From: Actinomycetota bacterium
GTDB taxonomy: Bacteria; Zhuqueibacterota; Zhuqueibacteria; Residuimicrobiales; Krinioviventaceae
Assembly: GCA_011682565.1 (NCBI GenBank)
Contig: JAACEJ010000296.1
Span: 1-5,339, forward strand
Direction: 5' to 3'
Length of the DNA: 5,339 nt
In this document: positions 1 through 5,339 of the stretch, one piece after another
Layout of the letters: the number at the start of each line of letters is the position of its first letter
Numbering within the stretch: position 1 is the stretch's first letter
Position numbers and translations under genes: made by a program
The notes under the pieces: generated by a model
Told to the model about the DNA's origin: nothing
The model's database searches: none
The model's input: the letters and a program-made list of their open reading frames with translations, nothing else

Positions 1-43
1 CCTTAGCCGATATCCCGATTTAAGCCCAATCCTTAAATTGCTA

Positions 44-1324
44 CTAGGAATTTCTCTTGCTCGTCACATCTCTTTCATAAGATTGAATTTCAGAGATATA
101 ATCTTCGCCCGGAATGACGCCCTGTTGTAAACAGTAATAATCCCAAACTGCCCCAAAAGGCTTTGTTTTAAGTTCTTCAAGAAAAGCCAGGCGCTCAAAA
201 TACTGACCGTTATTTTCATATTCGCGCAATTTCTCAACAGGTTCCAGCAAAGCGAACAATAACGCTTTTTGCACGGCACGCGTGCCGACAACCCATGCGC
301 CAACTCGGTTTATACTTGCGTCAAAGAAATCCAAGGCGAGATGAACTCTGTCCAATGCATTTGCACGGACGATTTCGTGCATAATGGCTGTGATTTGATC
401 ATTCAATGTAACGACATGATCGCTGTCCCAGCGCACACCGCGGGTGAGATGAAGCAAAACCTCATCCGTAAATTGCAAAACAGAAGATACTTTATCCGCC
501 ACCGATTCCGTGGGATGAAAATGGCCATTATCAAGACAGACCATTTTTTTGTTGGCGGCTGCATAGCCGAGATAAAAATCATGTGAGCCAACAACAAAAG
601 ATTCGCTGCCGATACCGAAAAGTTTGCTTTCCAGAGCATCTTTCATTTCACTCGGATTGTATTCTTTTTGAAAGATTTTATCCAAAGAATCTTTGAGCAG
701 CGAACGATGCACGAAACGATCAACAAGTTCATCCTTGGAGCCATCGGGAATCCAGATATCATGAATGGTAACGTCATTTAATTCCCGGCCAAAAAACGCA
801 CTGATTTCACGGCAGCGCTGCACATGTTCAATCCAAAAGTCACGAATGCTTTTATCCTTATGAGAAAGTGTATAGCCGTCATCCGCTTTGGGATGCGAAA
901 AACAGGTTGCATTGAAATCGAGCTTGATGCCGACTTTTTTCGCCCAATCTACCCAACCCTGAAAATGTTTTGCTTCGACCTCATCCCTGTCAACCACTTT
1001 GCCGCCGAATTCACCGTAAATCGCATGCAAATTTAATCGATTGGAGCCCGGAATAAGGGAAAGCACTTTTTCAAAATCCATGCGAAGCTCCGCAACTGTG
1101 CGCGCCTTTCCCGGGTAATTTCCGGTTACCTGAATGCCGCCGCCTGAAAGGGACGCATCAGGCTTTTCAAAACCACCCACATCATCACCCTGCCAGCAAT
1201 GAATGGAAATGGGCACGTTCTCGAGAATTTTGAGAACCGCCGTCGTTTCAATACCGATTGCCGAATATTGCTCCTGAGCAATTTCGTATGCTTTTTCGAT
1301 TAATTGATTATTTTTCATTGTCAT
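44..1324 (-). CDS. rhaA: L-rhamnose isomerase
   Basis: Cytoplasmic metal-dependent aldose-ketose isomerase that converts L-rhamnose to L-rhamnulose, the first step of the isomerase route (then rhamnulokinase and aldolase). The 426-residue product matches the usual length (E. coli RhaA is 419) and is collinear with it from recall: HCWQGDDV at 42-49, TGNYPGKAR at 67-75, NLHAIY at 98-103, CFSHP at 141-145, ESKLFGIG at 232-239, LDNGHFHPTE at 264-273, VRWDSDHVV at 297-305 and LDFFDASINR at 331-340. The E. coli ligands E234, D267, H270, H294, D302, D304 and D334 correspond to E232, D265, H268, H292, D300, D302 and D332, a constant shift of two, so the enzyme looks active. Two starts are possible: ATG at 1324 (AAGG six bases upstream) or the third codon, ATG at 1318 (AGGA five bases upstream). 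The gene ends in TAG. It diverges from the symporter gene. No kinase or aldolase gene is visible; these may lie beyond the left edge. Confidence 0.98.
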   Translation of the reverse strand: MTMKNNQLIEKAYEIAQEQYSAIGIETTAVLKILENVPISIHCWQGDDVGGFEKPDASLSGGGIQVTGNYPGKARTVAELRMDFEKVLSLIPGSNRLNLHAIYGEFGGKVVDRDEVEAKHFQGWVDWAKKVGIKLDFNATCFSHPKADDGYTLSHKDKSIRDFWIEHVQRCREISAFFGRELNDVTIHDIWIPDGSKDELVDRFVHRSLLKDSLDKIFQKEYNPSEMKDALESKLFGIGSESFVVGSHDFYLGYAAANKKMVCLDNGHFHPTESVADKVSSVLQFTDEVLLHLTRGVRWDSDHVVTLNDQITAIMHEIVRANALDRVHLALDFFDASINRVGAWVVGTRAVQKALLFALLEPVEKLREYENNGQYFERLAFLEELKTKPFGAVWDYYCLQQGVIPGEDYISEIQSYERDVTSKRNS

Positions 1325-1361
1325 CCTAAGCCTTTTTATTAAATTAGTAATAAAGAATACT

Positions 1362-1387
1362 GAACAAGGGGCTTCAGCCCCTTGTTC
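1362..1387. repeat. Perfect 11-bp inverted repeat between divergent rhaA and symporter genes
   Basis: Arms GAACAAGGGGC (1362-1372) and GCCCCTTGTTC (1377-1387) are exact reverse complements around the loop TTCA. The element lies in the gap shared by the two divergent genes, about 38 bp from the rhaA start and 80 bp from the preferred symporter start. Neither side is followed by a T-run, so it does not look like a standard Rho-independent terminator. It could be an operator for a sugar-responsive regulator, an mRNA hairpin in one leader, or a dispersed extragenic palindrome. No second copy is seen in this window. The repeat is certain; its function is not. Confidence 0.6.
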
Positions 1388-1466
1388 TCAAGAGTTGCAA
1401 AGTAATTATGAATTGTACAACCATTTTCAATTAAATGCAAATAAAATCTCCATTTTCGGATTTGTA

Positions 1467-2873
1467 ATGAACCAATCTATTTCAATTGTTGACTATCTTG
1501 TCATAGGATTTTATTTTATTTTTATCCTGTACATCGGTTTTCGCTTAATAGATCGTAAAGCTAAAAGTTCGACGTTGCAATACCTGGTCGGTGGACGGCA
1601 ATTAACAATACCGGCATTTGTCGCGACACTGGTTTCCACCTGGTATGGCGGAATTTTAGGCGTCGGAGAGTTTACCTATTTATATGGCATCGCAAACTGG
1701 CTTGTCTTCGGTGTGCCATATTACCTCGCTGCACTACTTTTTGCTTTTTTAATCGCCAAACGAGCCAGGCGAGAGCAACTTTTGACGATCCCGGAGCAAC
1801 TGGAAAGAGCTTACGGCAAAACGACGTCACTCATCGGTGCTCTCTTTGTCTTTATCATGACAATCCCCGCTGCATACGTGCTAATGCTTGGAATTTTATT
1901 GCAATTCTTTTTTGGCTGGCCATTATGGATTTGCGTTGTACTCGGCAGTCTTTTCAGCATGATTTATGTACTCATCGGCGGTTTCAAGTCCGTTGTGCGC
2001 ACGGACTTTTATCAATTCAGCCTGATGTTCCTCGGTTTTATCATCATTATTGTTTTCAGCTATGCGAAGTATGGCGGTCTTGCATTTCTTAAAAGCTCAC
2101 TGCCGCATAATCATTTTGTCTGGCATGGCGGGCAAGGTGCCGGTTACATCATTGTCTGGTTTTTCATAGCACTTGCAACCCTTGTCGAACCGGCGTTTTA
2201 CCAACGATGCTTCGCAGCCAAAGATGAGCGCGTTGCACGCCTTGGCACTCTCATCTCGGTACTCTTTTGGATCGGGTTTGATTTTTTAACGACGACGGCG
2301 GGGCTTTATGCCCGGGCAATTTTACCTGATTTGCAGAATCCCGTCACTTCCTATTTGCAGCTTGGGGCAAAAGTTTTGCCGCCATTCATCCTCGGTTTAT
2401 TTCTAACCGGCTTGCTGGCGACCATCATGTCAACAGTTGACAGCTATGGTTTTATTTCTGCACTAACCATTGGACGCGATTATATCTGGCGCCTTAAAAA
2501 CCAAAATGATGAGGACAAAATCCCGGCCTACACCCGTATCGGCCTTATTTTCACAGCACTATTCTCCATTATCATCGCACTTTGGGGACAATCTGTAGTG
2601 AGAATATGGAAGGATTTGGGATCAATCGGGACGCCGGCGCTGCTCATCCCTGTGGTCAGCAGTTTTTTTGCAAAACTTCGTATGCACCCAAAATCGGCAG
2701 TGATCACGATGATAAGCGGTGCGCTCGTTTCAGGTCTGTGGATTCTTTCCAAAGATACGGGCCTTTTCGGCGGGGATTATCTGCTGGGAGTGGAACCGAT
2801 TTATCCCGGGCTGGGAATTACTTTGATTATTTATTTTTTAGATCGAATGATTTTATTGCGAGTCAAAGAATAA
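1467..2873 (+). CDS. Sodium:solute symporter (SSS family), probably sugar uptake
   Basis: Integral inner-membrane carrier of the SSS family (PutP/vSGLT fold, TC 2.A.21), expected to couple substrate uptake to a sodium gradient. The 468-residue product is almost entirely hydrophobic, with roughly 12-13 membrane segments. Family hallmarks are the YLVGGRQL segment after the first helix (39-46), GGFKSVVRTDFYQ (171-183) and ATIMSTVDS (318-326). In the last, S322 and T323 occupy the place of the PutP Ser340/Thr341 pair of the Na2 site. The cytoplasmic loop at 342-355 is charged. The frame is open back to a TTG at 1395 (492 residues). I prefer ATG 1467 because the first 24 residues are polar and not family-like, and because a weak CGGA lies six bases upstream. 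Substrate is inferred only from divergent rhaA: L-rhamnose or a related deoxysugar is likely, but SSS specificity cannot be read from sequence. Stop is TAA. Confidence 0.92.
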   Translation: MNQSISIVDYLVIGFYFIFILYIGFRLIDRKAKSSTLQYLVGGRQLTIPAFVATLVSTWYGGILGVGEFTYLYGIANWLVFGVPYYLAALLFAFLIAKRARREQLLTIPEQLERAYGKTTSLIGALFVFIMTIPAAYVLMLGILLQFFFGWPLWICVVLGSLFSMIYVLIGGFKSVVRTDFYQFSLMFLGFIIIIVFSYAKYGGLAFLKSSLPHNHFVWHGGQGAGYIIVWFFIALATLVEPAFYQRCFAAKDERVARLGTLISVLFWIGFDFLTTTAGLYARAILPDLQNPVTSYLQLGAKVLPPFILGLFLTGLLATIMSTVDSYGFISALTIGRDYIWRLKNQNDEDKIPAYTRIGLIFTALFSIIIALWGQSVVRIWKDLGSIGTPALLIPVVSSFFAKLRMHPKSAVITMISGALVSGLWILSKDTGLFGGDYLLGVEPIYPGLGITLIIYFLDRMILLRVKE

Positions 2874-2944
2874 ACAACTTCGATTTTATTCAAGCTGTTT
2901 TCTCCGTTTATACGCATAAATCATAAATTTACTTATAAGCTGGA

Positions 2945-2980
2945 TTTTCCTGACATTTGCAAATTTATTATGTCGGAAAA
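2945..2980. repeat. Bulged inverted repeat downstream of the symporter gene
   Basis: TTTTCC-T-GACAT (2945-2956) can pair with ATGTCGGAAAA (2970-2980), with T2951 bulged and a 13-nt loop. It lies about 70 bp after the symporter stop and before the antitoxin remnant. There is no T-run after it on the plus strand, so it is at best a weak terminator. It might instead be part of the old control region of the remnant gene. The rest of 2874-2998 is AT-rich with no gene seen. Confidence 0.3.
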
Positions 2981-2998
2981 CAATTAAATCCCTTGACT

Positions 2999-3024
2999 TT
3001 CCTTAAATAAAGGAATCATTCCTT
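2999..3024. promoter_or_regulatory. Alternating TTCCTT/AAGGAA half-sites, likely operator of the AbiEi-family gene
   Basis: Three half-sites alternate in orientation: TTCCTT (2999-3004), AAGGAAT (3010-3016) and ATTCCTT (3018-3024). The last two form a perfect 7-bp palindrome around C3017. A good -35 box, TTGACT, lies at 2993-2998, but the -10 position expected 17 bp later reads TCATTC, which is poor. AbiEi antitoxins are known to repress their own operon by binding inverted repeats upstream, and this array sits where such a site would be. It overlaps the first in-frame codons of the remnant. Operator function is inferred. Confidence 0.5.
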
Positions 3025-3528
3025 ATCTCAAGCCTTGCAAGAGGCGACAAGAAATTCTTTACGATAGAAGACGCAAAAGCGATATCGGGGGAGCAATCAG
3101 TTAAGATACTCATGAAACTTGTCAAGAAGTGGGTTTTAAAGCTCAAAAGGGGTCTTTACATTATCGTCCCCCTCGATATAGGCGTGAAAGGTGCAGACAG
3201 CTTCATTATGCATAATTTTGTCATCGCCTCAAAACTTGTTGAGCCATTTTATATCGGCTACTGGTCTGCCTTGAATTATTATGGCTTTTCAGACCAGATC
3301 CCGCAGGCAACTTTCATAGCGACAACAAAAGCAAAAAAGGGATTGGAAATCCTTAACACATCATATCTTTTCGTGCAGGGGAGTAAAACAAAGTTTTTCG
3401 GAAGCTGTGATATTGAAATTGACGGCGAAATAGTAAAGATTTCCGATAAGAACAACACCATAGCAGACTGCCTTGACCATCCCAAGCATGGCAGCGGAAT
3501 TGACGAGATAGCAAGATCAATCTGTTAG
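3007..3528 (+). pseudogene. Remnant of an AbiEi-family antitoxin / COG5340 regulator
   Basis: AbiEi-type proteins are DNA-binding antitoxins of type IV toxin-antitoxin systems, which autorepress and neutralise the AbiEii nucleotidyltransferase toxin. The first ATG (3112) gives only 138 residues and would cut the winged helix in half. Reading the same frame upstream to the stop TAA at 3004 adds 35 family-like residues, including SLARGDKKFFTIEDAK (9-24). The domain then runs through LKRGLYIIVP (46-55). The effector part follows, with FYIGYWSALNYYG (82-94) and SDKNNTIADCLDHP (146-159). No ATG, GTG or TTG occurs in frame before 3112, and the frame ends in TAG soon after the CLDHP motif, where relatives I recall continue for dozens of residues. 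No partner toxin gene follows. I call it degraded at both ends. A rare start codon such as ATA 3007 and a naturally short form cannot be excluded. Confidence 0.7.
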
Positions 3529-3542
3529 TAAATCATAGGCAC

Positions 3543-3587
3543 AAAAAAGGCCTATAACACCTCGTAATCAAAGTAGTTATAAGCCTT
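3543..3587 (-). terminator. Rho-independent terminator of tRNA-Ala
   Basis: Read leftwards, AAGGCTTATAAC (3587-3576) pairs with GTTATAGGCCTT (3558-3547), eleven Watson-Crick pairs and one mismatch in a 12-bp stem. The loop is 17 nt (3575-3559) and a run of six T (3548-3543) follows, two of them in the stem. It starts about 8 bp after the tRNA 3' end and also lies between the tRNA and the convergent antitoxin remnant. In the plus direction no T-run follows, so it serves the leftward transcript. Confidence 0.75.
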
Positions 3588-3594
3588 AGGACTG

Positions 3595-3667
3595 TGGAGC
3601 TAAGGGGGCTCGAACCCCTGACCTCTTGACTGCCAGTCAAGCGCTCTCCCAACTGAGCTATAGCCCC
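3595..3667 (-). tRNA. tRNA-Ala (anticodon GGC)
   Basis: A full 73-nt cloverleaf folds by hand. The acceptor strands are GGGGCTA and TAGCTCC, the D stem GCTC/GAGC, the anticodon stem CTTGA/TCAAG with loop CTGGCAG, and the T stem AGGGG/CCCCT with loop TTCGAGC. The loop gives anticodon GGC, reading GCC and GCU alanine codons. The acceptor has a G3-U70 pair, the main identity element for alanyl-tRNA synthetase and also recognised by AlaX proteins, and discriminator A73. CCA is not encoded; the next bases are CAG, so CCA must be added after transcription. It lies in the same orientation as alaX, which ends about 125 bp upstream, and has its own promoter and terminator. Confidence 0.97.
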
Positions 3668-3684
3668 GAAATTGAGAATCCAAA

Positions 3685-3711
3685 AGTATAAAAATTAATA
3701 GCAAATGTCAA
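3685..3711 (-). promoter_or_regulatory. Sigma70-like promoter of tRNA-Ala
   Basis: On the minus strand a consensus -35 box TTGACA (3711-3706) is followed after 15 bp by TATACT (3690-3685), five of six matches to TATAAT. A start near 3678 would give a leader of about ten bases before the tRNA 5' end. The 15-bp spacer is short; an alternative -10, TACTTT, has 17-bp spacing but a poorer match. The region between here and the alaX stop (3712-3792) shows no terminator, so some transcripts may also enter from alaX. Confidence 0.6.
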
Positions 3712-3792
3712 GAAAATATTACTGCGTAGAAAACCTCTTAACGAAATAATACGACGGGACACACATCGAAAGCATTTCTCCAGTCAATCCAT

Positions 3793-4986
3793 TCAACTGT
3801 TCTCAAGTTTTTCTTTGATTAATTTTTTTGCTGTTTCAACGGCGGCTTGTAGTCCTTGTTTATTTTTTCCACCTCCCTGGACAAAATTTGCCCTGCCCCC
3901 TCCTTTTCCATCAATATGAATCAGAGCCTGGTTTAAAACGGGACGCAAATCCAGAGTTTCCAATGATGTGGAAAAAACCAAAAATGGGGGCTCCCCTGCC
4001 GATGCCAGTAAAAAAGTTCCCTCTGCTTCTCTCGAAACGATACTTGCTATTTTTCGTATCGAATTTGCATTCAGATCAGGATAAATTTTGCTGACTATTT
4101 TTGCCCTATTAGCTTCTCCTTTCAACTCCCGAATGACTATGCTGAGAATTTCATCCTCAAGCTTTTTATTCTTTTTGAACAGAATGGATTGATCCGATTT
4201 CATTTTTTCAATAGAAGCGACGAACTCTTCGCGCCCGGTTGACAAACTTGAAGATACTTCAGCTAAAATACGAGTCTGTTCCTGAAACTCACGCAATGCC
4301 CGATTGCCGGCAACAAAAGTAAATCGCAGATAGCCGCGTATTTTTTCATAAAAAAGAATTTTCACTATCCCGATTTCACCTGTATTTTTTACATGCGTTC
4401 CACCACATGGGTCGAGGTCAAAATCCTGAATATCGACAAGGCGAACAGGGTCGAAAATCTCGGAGAACTTTCGAACATTGAGGTTTTCCAGTTCATCCTT
4501 GCTTACAAAATATGCTTTAATCACCCGATTTTCCCATATTACGCGATTTGCCAGTTCTTCAACCCGTGCAATTTCGTCGGCACTGATTTTTACAAGATTG
4601 ACATCAATTGTCGAATATTTTTCACCAAGATGTGACGACAATGTTTCGGCGTCCAACTCTCTTAAAAAGCTTTGTGCCAGTACATGGAACCCGCTGTGCT
4701 GTTGCATAAAATCAAACCGACGCTCCCAGTTTATTTTTCCATGCACAATATCCGTCTCAAGCGGTTTGCCAAGAAGATGCCAAATCTTGCCATCCTCTAC
4801 CAGAACACCATTAACAGGTGTCCCGTTTATTTCGCCCGTATCGTTCATTTGTCCGCCCGAAGTCGGGTAAAATGCCGTACGGTCAAGTGCAACAGCCGGC
4901 TTGTCGTCAATTCGGCTGCGTTCCGTTATCGTGGCTGTAAATTCCCGCAGGTAGCTGTCAAGCTGATACAGTTTTTCCGTTGTCAT
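3793..4986 (-). CDS. alaX: Long-form AlaX alanyl-tRNA editing protein with DHHA1 domain
   Basis: Free-standing relative of the editing half of alanyl-tRNA synthetase (COG2872). Such enzymes hydrolyse Ser-tRNA(Ala), and sometimes Gly-tRNA(Ala), in the cytoplasm to prevent mistranslation at alanine codons. The 397 residues divide as follows. An N-terminal beta-barrel carries FYPTSGGQMNDTG (39-51). The tRNA_SAD editing core has zinc ligands H97 and H101 (HSGFH) and C194 and H198 (CGGTH). A charged, probably coiled-coil linker follows (about 230-290). The DHHA1 domain ends with GKGGGRANFVQGGG (360-373). All four zinc ligands are present and the DHHA1 tail marks the AlaX-L class. There is no aminoacylation domain, so it is not a truncated alaS. 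ATG 4986 has AGGAAG at 4996-4991, with AGGA six bases upstream. It overlaps the upstream gene by 29 bp, suggesting translational coupling, and the downstream neighbour is tRNA-Ala, its expected substrate. Confidence 0.93.
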   Translation of the reverse strand: MTTEKLYQLDSYLREFTATITERSRIDDKPAVALDRTAFYPTSGGQMNDTGEINGTPVNGVLVEDGKIWHLLGKPLETDIVHGKINWERRFDFMQQHSGFHVLAQSFLRELDAETLSSHLGEKYSTIDVNLVKISADEIARVEELANRVIWENRVIKAYFVSKDELENLNVRKFSEIFDPVRLVDIQDFDLDPCGGTHVKNTGEIGIVKILFYEKIRGYLRFTFVAGNRALREFQEQTRILAEVSSSLSTGREEFVASIEKMKSDQSILFKKNKKLEDEILSIVIRELKGEANRAKIVSKIYPDLNANSIRKIASIVSREAEGTFLLASAGEPPFLVFSTSLETLDLRPVLNQALIHIDGKGGGRANFVQGGGKNKQGLQAAVETAKKLIKEKLENS

Positions 4987-5339
4987 GTTTCTTCCTGTCC
5001 GAGTTTATTTCTTTGGCCAATTTCTTTTCGAGTCTGCTTTTTCGACATTGCAAGTCATCGTTAACTAACTGAGCAGAGAACGAACCTTCTCTCTCAAGTT
5101 CCCGAATGATAGCTAATCTTTTTTCTAATCTCTCAACGACATGCAGTGCATCCCTAATCTTTTTCCATTTATGCTCATATAATTTTGCCAATTCAAGGTA
5201 CGGTTCGGCGTAAAAGCGGGGAGAATTTTCGACAATATAAATCCATATTTCTTCTGCTTTGGCTAACTCGCCCAACTTTTTATGATTCCTTGCGCTTCTC
5301 ATCAATATTTCAAAAGATTGCTCCCGGGGTAATCGTTTG
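4958..5339 (-). CDS. C-terminal part of a TPR-tailed protein, probably YprB-type RNase H-like (5' end outside window)
   Basis: The frame is open from the right edge to the TGA at 4960-4958, giving 126 visible residues. Codons beyond a TTG at 5305 encode KRLPREQSFEI, so the gene does not start there but continues off the window. The visible part is alpha-helical and TPR-like: AKAEEIWIYIVENSPRF, then EPYLELAKLYEHKWKKIRDAL, followed by a lysine- and arginine-rich, probably coiled-coil tail. The LAKLYEH...K..ALHVVER pattern resembles from memory the C-terminus of YprB-type proteins, which carry an RNase H-like (exonuclease-fold) domain followed by TPRs. That domain is not visible, so the assignment is tentative and a different TPR protein is possible. 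The stop lies 29 bp inside alaX, in the same orientation, so the two genes are probably co-transcribed. Confidence 0.72.
   Translation of the reverse strand, partial: KRLPREQSFEILMRSARNHKKLGELAKAEEIWIYIVENSPRFYAEPYLELAKLYEHKWKKIRDALHVVERLEKRLAIIRELEREGSFSAQLVNDDLQCRKSRLEKKLAKEINSDRKKHDNGKTVSA
4991..4996 (-). promoter_or_regulatory. Ribosome binding site of alaX inside the upstream gene
   Basis: AGGAAG on the minus strand places AGGA six bases before ATG 4986. It lies within the coding end of the upstream gene. This supports ATG 4986 as the alaX start despite the overlap, because the next in-frame ATG is far inside the conserved editing domain. Confidence 0.7.

Noticed and set aside
269..1036. 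Plus-strand open frames across rhaA, and minus-strand frames inside rhaA, the symporter and the antitoxin remnant
   Set aside because: Shadows of well-identified genes; cysteine-rich or low-quality translations without recognisable motifs.
1325..1466. Sigma70 promoters for rhaA and the symporter in the divergent gap
   Set aside because: Several AT-rich hexamers occur, but none pair with acceptable spacing and match on either strand, so I do not call them.
2582..2926. A 114-residue plus-strand frame overlapping the symporter end
   Set aside because: Mostly inside the symporter coding region in another frame, with an arginine-rich composition typical of frame shadows.
2874..2998. Riboswitch or small RNA between the symporter and the antitoxin remnant
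   Set aside because: Only one bulged inverted repeat is present, with no conserved aptamer-like sequence and no T-run.
3112..3528. An intact 138-residue protein starting at ATG 3112
   Set aside because: This start would fall in the middle of a winged helix whose first half is readable just upstream in the same frame.
3592..3667. Encoded CCA end or a duplicated tRNA 3' end acting as an att site
   Set aside because: The bases after A73 are CAG, and no second copy of the tRNA 3' end is visible in the window.
4478..4870. Plus-strand open frames across alaX (also 3828-4094, 4393-4635 and 4672-5064)
   Set aside because: They lie antisense to a strongly conserved gene, are mutually incompatible and show no domain-like sequence.
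4958..5305. A complete 115-residue gene starting at TTG 5305
   Set aside because: The frame stays open to the window edge with family-like residues, so this is the end of a longer gene.
1..5339. CRISPR array, insertion sequence or tandem repeats
   Set aside because: No regularly spaced repeats, transposase-like frames or flanking terminal repeats were found on reading the window.

Overview
This window holds ordinary bacterial chromosome with a moderate-to-low GC content. It carries a rhamnose catabolism locus on the left, a decayed accessory gene in the middle, and a tRNA-Ala next to an Ala-tRNA editing gene on the right. All genes use the bacterial code and plain Shine-Dalgarno sites. The gene content (L-rhamnose isomerase, SSS-family symporter, long-form AlaX, a YprB-like C-terminus, a COG5340/AbiEi-type remnant) would suit an uncultured free-living Gram-negative lineage such as Calditrichota/KSB1 or the wider FCB group. 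That assignment is an impression, not a demonstration.

Left (1-2873): rhaA, L-rhamnose isomerase, runs leftwards and is complete with all metal and catalytic residues. A sodium:solute symporter gene diverges from it to the right. The shared gap of about 140 bp carries a perfect 11-bp inverted repeat with a 4-nt loop. The simplest reading is a sugar-uptake/isomerisation pair under shared control, with the symporter importing rhamnose or a related sugar. Positions 1-43, downstream of rhaA, hold no recognisable gene.

Middle (2874-3594): a non-coding stretch of about 130 bp with a bulged inverted repeat and an alternating TTCCTT/AAGGAA array leads into a remnant of an AbiEi-family (COG5340) antitoxin/regulator. 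Its winged-helix domain is readable in frame upstream of the first ATG (3112) but has no ATG, GTG or TTG start. The protein also ends earlier than expected, and no toxin gene follows. The remnant ends close to the 3' end of the tRNA gene, a usual insertion site for mobile elements.

Right (3543-5339, all leftward): a gene running in from the right edge (C-terminus with a TPR-like segment, probably a YprB-type RNase H-like protein) overlaps by 29 bp the start of alaX, a long-form AlaX trans-editing enzyme with a DHHA1 domain. Downstream of alaX is tRNA-Ala(GGC), with the G3-U70 identity pair, its own sigma70-like promoter and a Rho-independent terminator. Enzyme and substrate tRNA therefore sit side by side. 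I found no clearly new biological system. The points most worth checking are the alaX/tRNA-Ala linkage, the antitoxin scar at the tRNA 3' end, and the palindrome in the rhamnose divergon.
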